Shown here: positions 1 through 11,351 of the stretch, piece by piece
Layout of the letters: each line of letters opens with the position of its first letter
Position numbering within the stretch: position 1 is the first letter of the stretch
NCBI GenBank assembly: GCA_038363925.1
Contig: JAQQWL010000015.1
Location: 372,001-436,000, forward strand
Direction: 5' to 3'
Source: Apiospora phragmitis
Taxonomy: Eukaryota; Ascomycota; Sordariomycetes; Amphisphaeriales; Apiosporaceae
Length of the DNA stretch: 64,000 bases
Program-made: the position numbers and the translations under genes
The notes under the pieces: generated by a model
Seen by the model: only the letters and a program-made list of their open reading frames with translations
Database searches by the model: none
Told to the model about the DNA's origin: nothing

Positions 1-1830
1 AACCAATTCATCGATTGCTTTTACGGGGCCTGGGAGGGCGATGTTGCTTTCTGCATAGAGCCGATCATGAAGATGTGGCTTATGGAGCTCTGGCGCTTCC
101 ATGGTGACGTCTTGAAAAGCCAGAATCCCGACAAGATTCGACAGCTCTGCGAGCTTATTGTGAGTGGACGCTTTCTTTTTTGTGCCCTTTTTCGTGTTTA
201 CTGAGATGCATATCGAAAGCGTCCGTCAGTGGGTGGTTGACGCTCCACCATATTGAGAGGCACCCCTGGATCTGGAGGGTCGGGGTTTTTGCAAATGGCT
301 TCGGGCGGCAACCACTAACCAACCTCGTGGTACTGCAGTGGCGCAATACTCAATCCCCATTGATATACGATGGCAAGACTTCACCGAAACAATGGATACT
401 GCTGTCCACAGGAGCAAATGTTCGATGGGACGTCATCGGTTTGATGGCTTGCTATGTGGCAACGGCAGCCGCGGCCGGAGATAGCTCGAAGAGGCTTCTC
501 GCAGAATACCAAATTACTCGAGAGGCTGTCATGAGTTCCATGGTCGACATTGCAGCCAATTGCCTCACATTCTGTCGTGAATGTGAGATTCTGGACGACA
601 CATTCCTCTGGCTTGCGGCGGAGTACTACGGCTTCATTAGCTTTGTGAAGGGTGATATCAGCTCCACAGTGTACCGGGCAGGGGCCGAGTTGTGTAGTAC
701 GTTCCTGGCGATGGGACTTCACCAAGATATTCGAGCCAACGCGAAAGTGCCGCCTTTCCTTGCTCAGCTCCGAAAACAGGTGCGAATGGTCACTTACAGT
801 ACGGAGATTTCGGTATCGGCGTTCCTCGGCCGGCCACCACGCCTGTCATACCGCTATATCAACCTTGATACCGGATACGACTTCACCAACGCCGAGATCC
901 TCGCAGAGGAAAGTGAGTTTGCGGCCAATGTGTCTAAACTTCTCGAGGGTGGCTTTAACTCTGACGGTCGTGCTGGCGCCATTACCTTTTGGAAGGTTTG
1001 GATACCCTTTGCGATCCTGCGAGAGCAGATCCTGGAGCTGGCGCTTGGGAACCTGTCTGCCGACGAGGTGCTCAGGGCGAGCAGATGAGATCCAGCAGAA
1101 GGCCAAGGAGCAATGGGCCGACGTGCCAGCCGCATATGCGAGATGCAGAGACGAAGAGCTACATGTGGGCGCAAAGAAGACCGGGTTGACTTTGTATGGC
1201 CATATTATTCGACAGAGCACGCAGGCCAACGAGTTTCTCCTACAGCGAGTCCGCTTCCAGAAGGCAGGAGCTAGCGCAGAAGGGCTGATCAAAGTTGCGC
1301 AGCAGATTTTCAAGGACATCATACGCATCAGCGAAGATCCAGAGCTGACGAAGATATCATCGATCAACACTAACCACATGGTGGCCATTCACGGCCTGCG
1401 CTGCGCTGCGGTTCTGGCCGTGGAGCTGCTCAGACAGGAACAGCTGCCAGTGTATCCCAGGGAACCGTTGCTGCCGCGAAGCCAAACCATACAGGATCTC
1501 TCCGTGTTCGTGTCCAGGCTAGACTTAATTCTCAAAGTTGAGGTGTTGCATGGAGTCTTTTCCATGTGCGAACAAGGCCGAAAAGTACTGACCCGCATCC
1601 TGGACAAGATCCTCAGTCCACCGAATGCGGCAGATCGACCGTGCCAATCCTGTCACACAGGCGGGTACCAACACGCGCATTCACAATCGGCACTGGATAA
1701 TTTCCAGGATGGAATGGTGCCAAGCGATGGGGGCGACTACTTGGGCCATACGTCGTTCATGTTCATGGATGATTTCAACCTTGCGATTGATGCGCCGTAC
1801 TTTGGGCCAGACCACGACTTCCGGCAATAG
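1..1830 (+). pseudogene. Fungal_trans-domain transcription factor relic, 5' end outside window
   Basis: The translation resembles the middle homology region (fungal_trans) of Zn2Cys6 regulators, which sense metabolites or dimerise in the nucleus. Coding sequence is open from base 1, so the start and the zinc cluster lie upstream. A 46-nt intron fits at 160-205 (GTGAGT...CTGAG). The best reading then needs a TGA at 254-256 and two one-base frame changes, near 390-410 and at 1077-1081, before the last frame ends at 1830. Recognisable stretches are RWDVIGLMACYVA and FLGRPPRLSYRY, the latter matching the conserved 'LGRPP' element of the family. With a stop and two shifts this is probably a pseudogene, although the shifts alone could be assembly errors. 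The TGA would be CGA before a C-to-T change. The family call is firm; the target pathway is unknown. Confidence 0.7.
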
Positions 1831-3081
1831 CTGGAGAACACGGAGTGAACTCAGACACTGCCATGAACTTGGTGTGGCTTAGGCGGTGGCTAGTGTAGAG
1901 AATGTGGCGCTCTGGGCAGACGTCATTGTGCTTTACAAGCTTTCCCGGGCCAATGCCTGCCAAGGTTGGCAGCGCCGTTGAGAGACAGCACATCACGTTG
2001 CGACGTCATATCATAACACAGCGGTTTCGCTTCATAAACTAGAGGCAGCTTTATTGCAAAGACTCTGGTCTTTACTTGTTTCTTCCATAATTATTTCCTC
2101 CAACAACAGAAAACCCTCAGGACTTCGAAGCGAAGACCATTATATTAAGCTCAACACGAAAACCTGATTGTAAGTCAATGTTATCCCCAACAGCAGGGCT
2201 TCGTCTGGATTGCTAACCAGCCGACGAAAAGTTAGAAACCGATTTCGTACCACTCCAAACAACATGCCGTTCTTCTGGTCCAAAGGCGTCGGTGGCAAGC
2301 ATTTTGGTACCAGCGTCCATGCTGGCCGAAATGGTGTGCACCGCGGACCCTGGCGATTCAGCTTCGGCAAATTCAACTGCTTCAAGGCCCACTAAGCCCG
2401 CTGGCCTCGTACCGCGACATCAACGGAGGGTGGAATGGATATGCACACATCAAGCGAGAGCTCGATGCTGGCTTCACGAGCCCAAGGTCTTCAATTGGGT
2501 GTCAAGGGTGGCAGACACGACTGCGGCCATGATTACGAGTTGACTGGTCTGGGGCTACAGACGGAGTTGGTGAGGAGTTTTTATTGATGCAACGTCGAGA
2601 GCTACGAGAACCGGTTCTGTTTTGATTTGAGATACCATACATGCGCAGCGGAGTTTTCGGCTTTTCCATAATATAAACTGATTGGGAATCTACTTGCGAC
2701 ACCATGTCTAGTGCCCTTGGCCGCCTATCTGTCTTACTAAGGGACAAGCTTGTTTACATGGATGGTGGCCGCCTAGCCACCTCATCTAAGAAGGCCTCAA
2801 CCACCAAGCCACCCAATTCTAGGCAACCACAACTTCAGACTGGGGAGCGGATTGGTTCACGGCTCTTGGGGCAGAATGATCCTGGTTCTACTGTGCACAG
2901 TTACTTTTACGTGTCCAAACGACGAGTCTTTACATCGTTCATCCAGTGTCTTGCGAACTTGGCGCAATGTCCAAGTGGTAACTGCCTGCCGAAGCTGTCT
3001 TCCGAGATCACCACTTTACCAATTGATAAACTTGGGGATCATTGAAACAGACCCCAGCGCGAGAGAGAATGGTTCTGCAGC
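1831..3081. other. Intergenic; one 43-codon ORF of unknown status
   Basis: No gene can be supported here. A short ORF at 2264-2395 (+) starts MPFFWSKGVGGKHFG and is glycine-, phenylalanine- and histidine-rich. I recognise no family, and the sequence after it changes frame several times. It may be a fragment of a decayed gene or chance. A further open stretch at 2852-3081 has no recognisable content. Confidence 0.4.
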
Positions 3082-4486
3082 ATGGCACTGGTATCAATAC
3101 TCATCATGGCACTTCGGGCCGCCGCCAGCATTTCCGATAATCCCCGCTGCCCAGCCAATGGAGTCCTCAAAGCCAGCATCCCGGGCCGGAACCATCTGCC
3201 CACCATGGCTGCCGTGCATGATCATCTTCTCGCCTGCCGTAACACCATCGAGCACCTGGACCTTCGCGTCTACTGATCAGGCTGTTCTGAGTGGCCCGAC
3301 CGTTAAAACTTTCCCTTCCCTCTCGCAGGCGGTAACAGCAGCAGCGAAAAGCAACGACAAGGAGACTCCACCTCCCCATACTACTACCCCACTCTCAAGT
3401 CCCTGAAGCTTGGGGGATACGAGTTCGACCAGAGCGAATGGGCTGACGTCCAGCCCAAGGACTGGGACTACCTCTGGTGGATCCAGAGCGGCAGATTCCG
3501 CAGGTGGTGGGCGCTGTGGCGGTCGACACCCCGTGAGCAGCTGGAGCTGCGCAACCTAGACCTGTGTCTCGAGGCCATGGACTGGGGCGCACTGGAGCGC
3601 CTCGAGTTCGCCGAGGGGGTCTCGACGTATTTTGTCGATGTTGGTGCCCGGCATCTGACGAGTCGTCTCAAGGATCTCGCCGTTGGGGTCCCACGATGCT
3701 GCAATCGCACTATTCACTACGGCTCGAGAGCTTGGTGTGGACCGACCCCAGCAGAGAACCCGCAGCTTTAGGCCCCATTCTAGACCGCCACGGTCCGTCG
3801 CTGCGCCGCTTCGAGATATGGTCTCACGAGCCATGGTACCCCGGGTACTTCGATCCGGACAAGGCGGCGCTTAATGCAACTCAGATCCAGCGCATTGCCG
3901 AGGGTGCCCAAATCTGGAGCATCTGGCACTCAAAGTCTACCGGAGCGGCGACGACGATGTTTGGCCTTGGGAGATCTTCGAGGCGGTCGCGTCCGTCCCA
4001 CGGCTGGTCTCGGCCGATGTCTGGCTTGACCTCGCGGCTGAGTGCATGTGTGGTGCCCCAGCGTTTGCAATGCGGCCTTCTTCGCGGAGGTGCAAGGCCG
4101 GAGAAGAATACCGGCTGCCGATTCTGAACATGACGTCGGCGTCGGACATCTTCAGCTTCATGGGGGCGAAGAAAGTAGGCTCCGTCGAGTTGGAGCGCGT
4201 AACCTTCTGGGTCGGCGACTGGGAGCGGTCATGGGATGGGTCGCTTTACAAGCAGAGCTGGATCGAGGGCAGGCGGGCAAGAGTCGACTGTAATGGGCTT
4301 CGTCAAGATGGGTCGCGCGCAGAAACCTTGGAAGACATGTGTAGGTTCACTGTCAATGAACTAGATGGCCGGGCGTTCGGCGATGAGGAGCTCGGGTTCG
4401 ATGGAGATGGACTGCCGTATATTGTCGCGGCATCGACCGTCGAGGAACAGGAGCTCCTCGAGCTGCAAGGGCAGATGGCATTATGA
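3082..4486 (+). pseudogene. F-box/leucine-rich-repeat-like fungal protein relic
   Basis: The fragments resemble the C-terminal repeat region of fungal F-box/LRR-like proteins, where repeats present substrates to an SCF ubiquitin ligase. They include NTIEHLDLRVY, YYPTLKSLKLGGYEFDQSEW, LRRFEIWSHEP, CPNLEHLALKVYRSGDDD and VTFWVGDWERSWDGS. Leucine/tryptophan-rich units of about 25 residues recur. The reading breaks at TGA 3274-3276, TAA 3304-3306 and frame changes near 3680-3690 and 3905-3920, then ends cleanly at 4486. An F-box itself is not visible, so the 5' part is lost or unrecognisable. Two stops plus two shifts make a pseudogene likely. An intron across 3277-3330 (acceptor CTCTCGCAG) would remove only the second stop. 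Confidence 0.6.
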
Positions 4487-5247
4487 TACACGGACGAGGA
4501 TCCAGGTGGTTGCTTACACCTCGGCAAGCCGGAGAGACTTCCCCTTTCCCGCTTTACAGAGGTGCTTGTGACTATCGATACGATACGAGACTCGATTGTG
4601 GCTTTGGGCCATTCTCGTGCTCCAATTATGGGCTCGCCGGCGAAAGCTTTGGTTCAGCAATCCACCTCGGTCCCCGCTTGGGTGTAAAAATAGCAGCCGG
4701 CACGGTTAGATCCGATGGGCGGCATCCATTTGCCGCGCTGTCACTTCTCAACCCCTGGATGGCGTTTGTAATTGAAGGGGCCATATTGGCTCGTGTCCCA
4801 AGGTTTTGGTTCTGGACCACGGACAGATCCGGATTTGGTTCCTCATTAGTTTTTTCCTCCTCCAGACCCTCTTCGGCCTTCACGAACTTCTCCTCCAAGC
4901 GGGAACCCACCCGCATGAAGTAGCAATGCCAAGGCCTCGATACGAGAATCAGTGACCCACATTGCCGGCGTTACTCCGTTCCAACAGCTCCGGAAATTGC
5001 ATTTCTTTTTGCACTCGCGATAATATTCTGAGATCCCGTTCTTGCTATAAGAGCCAAAGGGCTGCCGTTCCGATGTTGCGGTTATTAATCCCTAATTATC
5101 CACTTGCGCATCCTAGATCGCAAATCTTCGCTCTTTTTCATCGAAGTTGGAACCGATCGTTTTTCAACCGGGTTCTGAAAACCAATTAGCCCGGTACTAC
5201 AGTCGTTACTCTTTTATTACCTTACGGTGGGATTGAAAACCGCCAAG
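4487..5247. other. Intergenic upstream of the peroxidase gene
   Basis: Open frames exist on both strands (4483-4923 plus, 4626-4916 minus) but neither matches a family I know and they overlap each other. From about 4930 the sequence becomes AT-richer and leads to the peroxidase ATG at 5248, so it probably holds that gene's promoter and leader. No clear TATA element is seen. Confidence 0.5.
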
Positions 5248-6960
5248 ATGAGATCGAACACTATAACATCATATGCCATCGCCGGTGCCCAACTCGCCAG
5301 CGCCGCCTTCGTATGGCCGTCAAAGTATGACTACGTGGAGGATCTGTACAGTCTGCAAGCCGGCGCCATCAGGCATGGCTTCATCGACAGTGAGTAACGA
5401 TACTTGATCCCGATGCAGCTCCCAACCACGCCTGCTAACAGCCAACACTCAGATGTGAACCCCTGCTCTTTCAGTGAAAACGTCAAGGGCCGGCAGGATG
5501 CGGCCGCTTGGGTGCGCACCGCGTACCATGACGCGGCGACGCACGACGCGGCGGCGGGAACCGGCGGTCTCGACGCCTCCATCCTGTTCGAGACTGATCG
5601 GCCCGAGAATCCGGGCACGGCGTTCAACGACACGTTCGGCTTCTTCTCGGCGCACTACAACAGCGACGTGCAGTTTGCGGATCTGATCGCGCTGGGCGTC
5701 GTCACCGCGACGGCCAGCTGCGGAGGGCCCAAGGTCCCTCTTCGCCTAGGGCGCATCGATGCGACCGAGGCCGGGCCTGCGGGCGTACCGGAGCCGAAGC
5801 AGGATCTCGATACGCACAAGAAAATATTCGCCAAGGCCGGCTTCAACACGGAGGAGATGATTGCCATGGTCGCGTGCGGCCACACGCTCGGCGGCGTGCA
5901 CCACGAGGACTTCCCCGACATGAACGAGAACGCCAACAAGGGCGAAGTGTCGCGGTTCGAGGGCAACGACAACGAACACCCCTACCAGTTCGACAACGCC
6001 ATCGCGACGCAGTACCTCGACGGGTCGACCGAGAACCCGCTGGTTGTCGGTCACAACGACACCACCAACTCCGACAAGCGCATCTTCGGCGCCGACGGCA
6101 ACAAGACCATGAACGCCCTGAAGGACCCCGCCCAGTTCAAGACCATGTGTGCCGATATCTTCGCGAGGATGATCGACAGCGTCCCCGCCGGTGTCGAGCT
6201 GACCGAGCCCCTCGAGTCCTTCGACATGAAGCCGTACATCAACACGCTCGCGCTCAACAGCAACGGGACCCTGGACTTCGCCGGCCGCATCCGCGTGCGC
6301 GTGACGGAGGGCGTGACGGACCGTGACCCCGAGGACCTCGCCGTGCGCCTCGTGTACACGGACCGCGGCGGCGCCAACAACGGCACCATCGAGACGCAGC
6401 CCGAGCGCCTCATGGGCGGCCGATCGACGGGTCTCTTCGGCGAGGTCTTCAAGTGGTTCAACTTCGCGACGCAGCTGGACGCCAGCACCGGCATCCGCGG
6501 CTTCACCATCGAGCTCACCGTCCCCTCGACGGGCGCCGCCACCGTCTTCGACAACCAGGGCACGGGCCTGTACCCCGTGCAGGACGCCATCCTGTACCAG
6601 AAGGCGCAGTCGTGCATGGACACCCACACCGCGCAGGCCGGCGACCCCTTCCCCTTCACCGTGACGGCGGCCGTGCGCCGGGACCAGGCCGACGCCGCCG
6701 CCGTCGCCATGGAGCTCGCGTACCGCACGCCGCGCCAGGGCATCGTCATCGACAAGCTGGAGAAGAAGAAGTTCGCGCTCGAGCGCACGGACAAGAAGAC
6801 GCCCAGCGACGGGTACGTCCTGTACGAGGTGCAGATGCCGCTCGCGTCCGCCAGCTGGAGCACCACGATGGACCTGGTGCTGGGCGAGGGCGAGGGCGAG
6901 AAAAGGGTCAACCATCTGATCACGAACGAGCTTGCTGGTGCCGCTTGTCAGGAATTATAG
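5248..6960 (+). CDS. Secreted heme peroxidase (class II type, AA2-like) with long C-terminal extension
   Basis: This is a 549-residue secreted heme peroxidase that uses H2O2 to oxidise phenolic or other substrates outside the cell. Exons are 5248-5389 and 5453-6960 (intron GTGAGT...ACTCAG, 63 nt). The start is the first ATG giving a signal peptide (hydrophobic run to about residue 21). The distal site is visible as VRTAYHDA (Arg69, His73) and the proximal heme ligand as MVACGHTLGG (His191). Cysteines near residues 52, 137 and 189 fit the fold. The frame is uninterrupted, unlike most neighbours, which argues for a functional gene. After the catalytic domain (to about residue 310) some 240 residues remain, beta-rich and without obvious motif, longer than typical lignin-type peroxidases. 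No tryptophan or Mn site can be assigned by eye, so the substrate is open. Confidence 0.88.
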
Positions 6961-7259
6961 GTATACACAAAACTATGTTATATAGTAGCATAGACGAATA
7001 AGGGGAACTTGAACAACTGTATTGTAAACATTGCGATATTTTGTGGCTAATTGATACGCCCAGTTTGGCATCAAGAAACCAGACTATCTTTAGAACTACC
7101 GCGCTCTTGGCACATGTCCCTGGCGCGAGTCCTATTGCTCTTTTGCGCATAAATATCGCCCATTCCCAATACTCGAAAATCGATTCGGAACGGCGCGACG
7201 CAAGAAGTCCCAGAAGACGACCATACGAAGTATTAATTACTTGATCTGAACTGTATTGA

Positions 7260-8610
7260 TCAGCCCAATACATCCTTGAAGTAATCAACCATACTCATGG
7301 AGACGACCCCTCCTGATCCCGATGATTCCAGCGCCATGATTGGGTAAAGATATGCTGGTGCAGTCCATGCCATCCATAATCCCACCCAAGTCCAGCCCAA
7401 GCAGCGTTGCCACAGCTTGATGGAAGATTGTGCTGCAGGCTGAGACCTGGCATTGTACAGTGAAAGAAAGAGGTCTTCAATGACGAGTCCCAGGTACTGA
7501 ATCAGAAAGAATCGCATTGCTCCTGAATGCCGGAGCGGGATGCCTGATGCAATGTCGATGGCAACATGCTGAAGCCCAGAAAGCAGAAAGACCAACCAAA
7601 TGCGCAAATACCGCACCAGAATGGTACCCCTTCGAAGATGCAACACATCATGCATGAGAAATCTGGACATGGCGCTTAGTCTATGGGTGTTTATCTGATG
7701 CCAGAAGGTACTGTATAGACTTGATCAGTTTCACAAGCGGAAGTGTGCGAGAGACGGGTGGACGTAATGCATACCTCCCGAAGTATTTCAGACTATAGGT
7801 TTGATGAAAGGGTCCGTTAAAAGGGTCCGTTAAAAAGGGGGCCAGTCATCCGGACTATTCAAGTTTATGGCCACACAGAGGAATGCTGCCACATTGTATA
7901 CTCCTCGTTGGAAAGCAATCAATCCAGCACAACCTCCGGTCGCTGCGGCAAATCTCACAAGTAGTTCTTCTAGACACCTCAGAAAGCCGAGAAAACAGGC
8001 CGACTTTATCCAAAGTAAAGAACTTGGCAGAAACATCGGGATCGGAGGACGAGGACATGATGTCCAATAGCAGATAACAAACCACGACTGTCAAAGCGGT
8101 CTGAGAACAGAAGCGTATTCTTGATGTGCGTAGTTTCTCGTCAAGCCGAGGCAGATTTCGGACTTGGTGTGGAGTGTTGACGAAACGCCACGAGAAGAAG
8201 ACAGCAAGGCCAAATTGGATACGCTCCGTCAGCTTTATTAGCCTCGGCGGCTCTGGCGATTCTCGCATAGCCGACTCTCGAGATGCGGAGTTTTTCAATC
8301 TACCGCCGGGTGGCCTCCCAATCTCTCCCTTGATTAAATCTCGTAAGGGACCACGGGTTTCGAAGCTCCATCCACCCAGCACGGCGACATCCAAATAGTG
8401 CAGAAAGGAAGACACCGTGAATCCCCCGACCGCGGAAGCCCACACGCTTTTGGCGATGTACACCGGGCAGCTGAGGAGGCAATGCCAGGCCAGAGCCCCG
8501 ACCACGGGTAAGAGGGCGGCGCGCCACGACGATTCGGCGGGGACAAAGCCGACGGTGGCAGTGGTGAGCGCAAGCACACCAATCGAGTCGAGCAAAGGGT
8601 GGTAACTCAT
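7260..8610 (-). pseudogene. Wax synthase-like (MBOAT-type) membrane acyltransferase relic
   Basis: The translation resembles fungal wax-synthase-like acyltransferases, often acetyltransferases of secondary-metabolite clusters, with several membrane spans. The start at 8610 gives MSYHPLLDSIGVLALTTA. Family landmarks are the FSRLSEVS block, then LEELLVRFAAATGG in another frame, FWHQINTHRL, and a C-terminal TM block ending MVDYFKDVLG at 7260. A 64-nt intron fits at 7711-7774 (GTATGC...ATACAG). The reading is broken by a one-base shift at about 7970-7976 and by a stop within an exact 13-bp tandem duplication at 7808-7833. The duplication looks like a real lesion. No biosynthetic partner gene (terpene cyclase, PKS) is seen nearby, so a natural-product role is only a family inference. 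Confidence 0.65.
7808..7833. repeat. 13-bp perfect tandem duplication
   Basis: The unit AAGGGTCCGTTAA occurs twice head to tail inside the acyltransferase reading frame, where the translation meets a stop. A 13-bp insertion cannot preserve frame. Confidence 0.9.
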
Positions 8611-8853
8611 GTTGGCGCAGTTTCGGAAGAACAAGCAGAAAAGGAACGTAACTTGAATCGACAAAGCGATGCTTAGGACCCGACAGTTTCAAGCACACAC
8701 CGAGGCAAAAAAGAGGGAAAGAGGTAGAGTGAGCCTTTGGTTTCTCTCCAGTCCCGACCCGTCGGAAACGAGACAGTGCCGTTTCACAGCCGCCCACTCC
8801 AGATAAGGCAGGCTAACTAACAGGTTGCACTGGCTCAGCCCTGGGCTGCCATT

Positions 8854-9742
8854 TTGCCCTTTTGGGAACCAATCAATTTACGGAAGAATCTTGAACCTTT
8901 GAGGCCCAAAATCAAGCAAAGAGTAGAAGGAGGTCGGCAGCTGTACCTGCGTGACTCGAGTCCGTGTGAAAGTGAGCTAGTCATTCTTACCAGACTCACG
9001 CAACGTGCTAATCAGTCGACAGAAACGTGGGAAGTTCCTCTATTTCCACTGGCCCAAGCCATAGCAGCTCATCAGACCTATGCTGGCGAGCAATTTGTAA
9101 GCTTAAAATACCGAGAGTTATTTATAAAAGAGCTGATTCAAGACGACTATAGCTTGACTATACACAGTTTGTCATCAGCGTATCTCGTACTCACAAGCAA
9201 CGATCTCCGCTCCGATTGATACCGCAAATGGTCACATTGCAGTTTGCCTCGGCTCATCAATTACCTATGGTATGCTCAGTCCAATCCGTTCCAAATTGAT
9301 GAGGTTCATAGTTCATCCGTTTTATGTAGGCTCTTGCCTGGGCGGGCTATCACTATGCTCTGTGAGGATAGTGAACATGTGCCTCTGCTTCGCCAGGAAC
9401 TAGAGCTATCGGAGCGGCGGAGTAGCACATATCAAACCAAGGATCTCTTGCTTCCTGATAGCTTCCTTCGCGAATCCTCGAGACGGAACCCACTTAACTG
9501 CTGTCAGTTTACATGGGTTCTGCAAATAAAGGGGGTGACCCATCCGTGATTTTTGGCTTATATTATAGTGGTACTATTCTTCGGCTATTACGTTAAGCAT
9601 GTGGTGCGCTGACAGGAGCCATTCGAGCAAATCGAGAGGTCTTTTCATAATTCTGCGCAGGACCCCAATGCTGACTACTCGGATTTGTTTCTATCATTGC
9701 CTGGGTCAGACGATGATGACAACCTCCAAAGTGTCATAAAAC
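8854..9742 (+). other. Possible hypothetical gene or gene fragment, weak
   Basis: An open stretch (8854 to about 9181) with coding-like composition (for example WEVPLFPLAQAIAAHQTYAG) can be joined by a putative intron (GTATCT at about 9180, acceptor TTGCAG at 9242) to a second open stretch (LPRLINYLWYAQSNPFQIDE onward) that stops at 9547. A third open piece, 9617-9749, is rich in Asp and Ser (LPGSDDDDNLQ). I recognise no family. The surroundings are AT-rich and the model needs a non-ideal donor, so this may equally be a decayed gene or chance. Confidence 0.25.
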
Positions 9743-9749
9743 AAATATA

Positions 9750-10088
9750 ACCCGGTTAACATGGGATGCTTCATGTGAGGGGAGCTCTACCACATTTAAG
9801 AGTAGACAAGCTATATTAATTAGTGGCACAACACGACATTGGAGAAATTATTTACGATTTCGATAGAATATTTAGACATGGCCATTCATTGAAGTATATA
9901 TATCTTGAAAACGCGCGTAGCCTCGTTATAGAAACTAAGCCAAAAGAGTGACGATTAAACAAATAAGTACCGCCACAAGAACGAGTTGCTTTCATTTCCT
10001 GTGCGGCTGAGATAGTATCAAACCGAACTTGAAGGAATGGAATGACCACCTGGTCTAGACCCCATATGGTGTCCTAACACAGGAGGCT
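9750..10088. other. AT-rich intergenic stretch
   Basis: The sequence is rich in TA and has runs such as AGTATATATATC near 9893. No gene is visible. The composition fits either degraded repeat DNA or ordinary AT-rich spacer. Confidence 0.5.
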
Positions 10089-10468
10089 CTAGCACGTAGC
10101 CTTGACGCTCTTGATCTGGACCTGTAAGGTAATCTGATCAGAATGTTGCAGCACTGTCAAAGGGAATGTTGACTGTCTGGAAGAAAATGTTGCAGACCTC
10201 GCCGCCGAAGGAGTTGACGTAGGCTGCATTGACCATGGCGACGACGGTGAGGCACAGGGCATGGATCTAATACAGAATGGATGGTAATTGACGCCTTGCT
10301 GGCGTTTGTGGGCGCTCTTGCCGGCGGGTTCTACTGGCTGGGCAAGCGGCGCAGCAGGAACAAGAAGCGGAAATCAATGATGATGATAGGCGACGGGATT
10401 GGCAACGACGGCCACGACGCCTTTTACAAAGGAGTTTATATAAAACCGAGGGCCAATTTGAACTGCAT
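10089..10468 (-). other. Possible small secreted cysteine-containing protein remnant, very weak
   Basis: On the minus strand an ATG at 10468 opens MQFKLALGF. Further on, IHALCLTVVAMVNAAYVNSF looks like the hydrophobic core and cleavage region of a signal peptide, followed by two cysteine-containing pieces ending VKATC and a stop at 10089-10091. I could not find splice sites that join all three pieces in one frame, so this may be a broken effector-like gene or coincidence. Confidence 0.15.
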
Positions 10469-11351
10469 CTTGAATACGACGTGGTTGTGGTAAAAGGGGC
10501 TTGGTTGTGTCACGTAATCGGATGTTGGGAATCGAGATTGAGGTTGGGTTGATCTTGGTGAGGCATATATGAAAGACAGCGTGGAAAAGCCCAGGTATAT
10601 ACCGAATCAGTCCCGGTATGGAATTGAAAGAGAAGTTAAGCAGAGCCAACTACTATGATCTCACTACTATACCCGGTGAGCAGTGGGTCCTCAGTGGTTG
10701 CATTCAGGATGGTTCTATCTAAGCAGGAAGTCCTCAGACGAACAAGTTATATACCAAAGGAGCATTACTAGTGTTGGATTTAATTAATATATGACGTTCA
10801 CTACATCCCTGGAAACATTTCTCCGTATCGACCCTATAGTAAGCTGACGAGGCTCTCATCACCTCTAGCGTGGATTGGCGAAGGCAAGATCAAGACCAAG
10901 GAGGAAGTTGTCACCGGAATGGATTCTGCGCCAGAAGCATTCAATAGGCTATGGAATGGCGATAAGCTCGGAAAGTTGGTGCTGAAGGTTGACTGAGCTG
11001 GGCAGAGGGTTTGTTTTTTTCTACCCCTGGCTTCCACTCAGTGACCTACTGTTGTTGCCCCGAACGAATATATGGGTACATTACCTGGTATCTAAATACA
11101 CCCGGAGATGAGTTCCAGACTTCTTATAGGCCCTTACGGGCGTAGCCGAATACGAGAGAAACTTCCTTCCAACTAACTTAACTCCCCGTCCCTGCAGAGT
11201 CACTGCATCCATATAGCCCACGAGACACGACGAGGTAATATTTCAAGTACCCCAATGCGTGATGGGTTATAAATAATAAAGCTCAACGATGGCACTCAAT
11301 CGGGATTATTAAGGAGTTTAGATTTAGTTTAGATTTAGTTCATAATAATCA
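10469..11351. other. AT-rich intergenic stretch, no gene seen
   Basis: Short ORFs only. It contains an imperfect 11-bp tandem repeat (unit AGATTTAGTTT, 11320-11340) just downstream of the HET relic's stop. Confidence 0.5.

Noticed and set aside
5746..6915. 389-codon minus-strand frame opposite the peroxidase
   Set aside because: It mirrors the GC-rich third positions of the peroxidase, is Val/Gly/Leu/Arg-rich and has no domain. It is a coding shadow.
9500..11350. A RIP-degraded transposon in the AT-rich stretch
   Set aside because: No terminal repeats, transposase or reverse-transcriptase motifs were found. The AT-richness alone is not enough.
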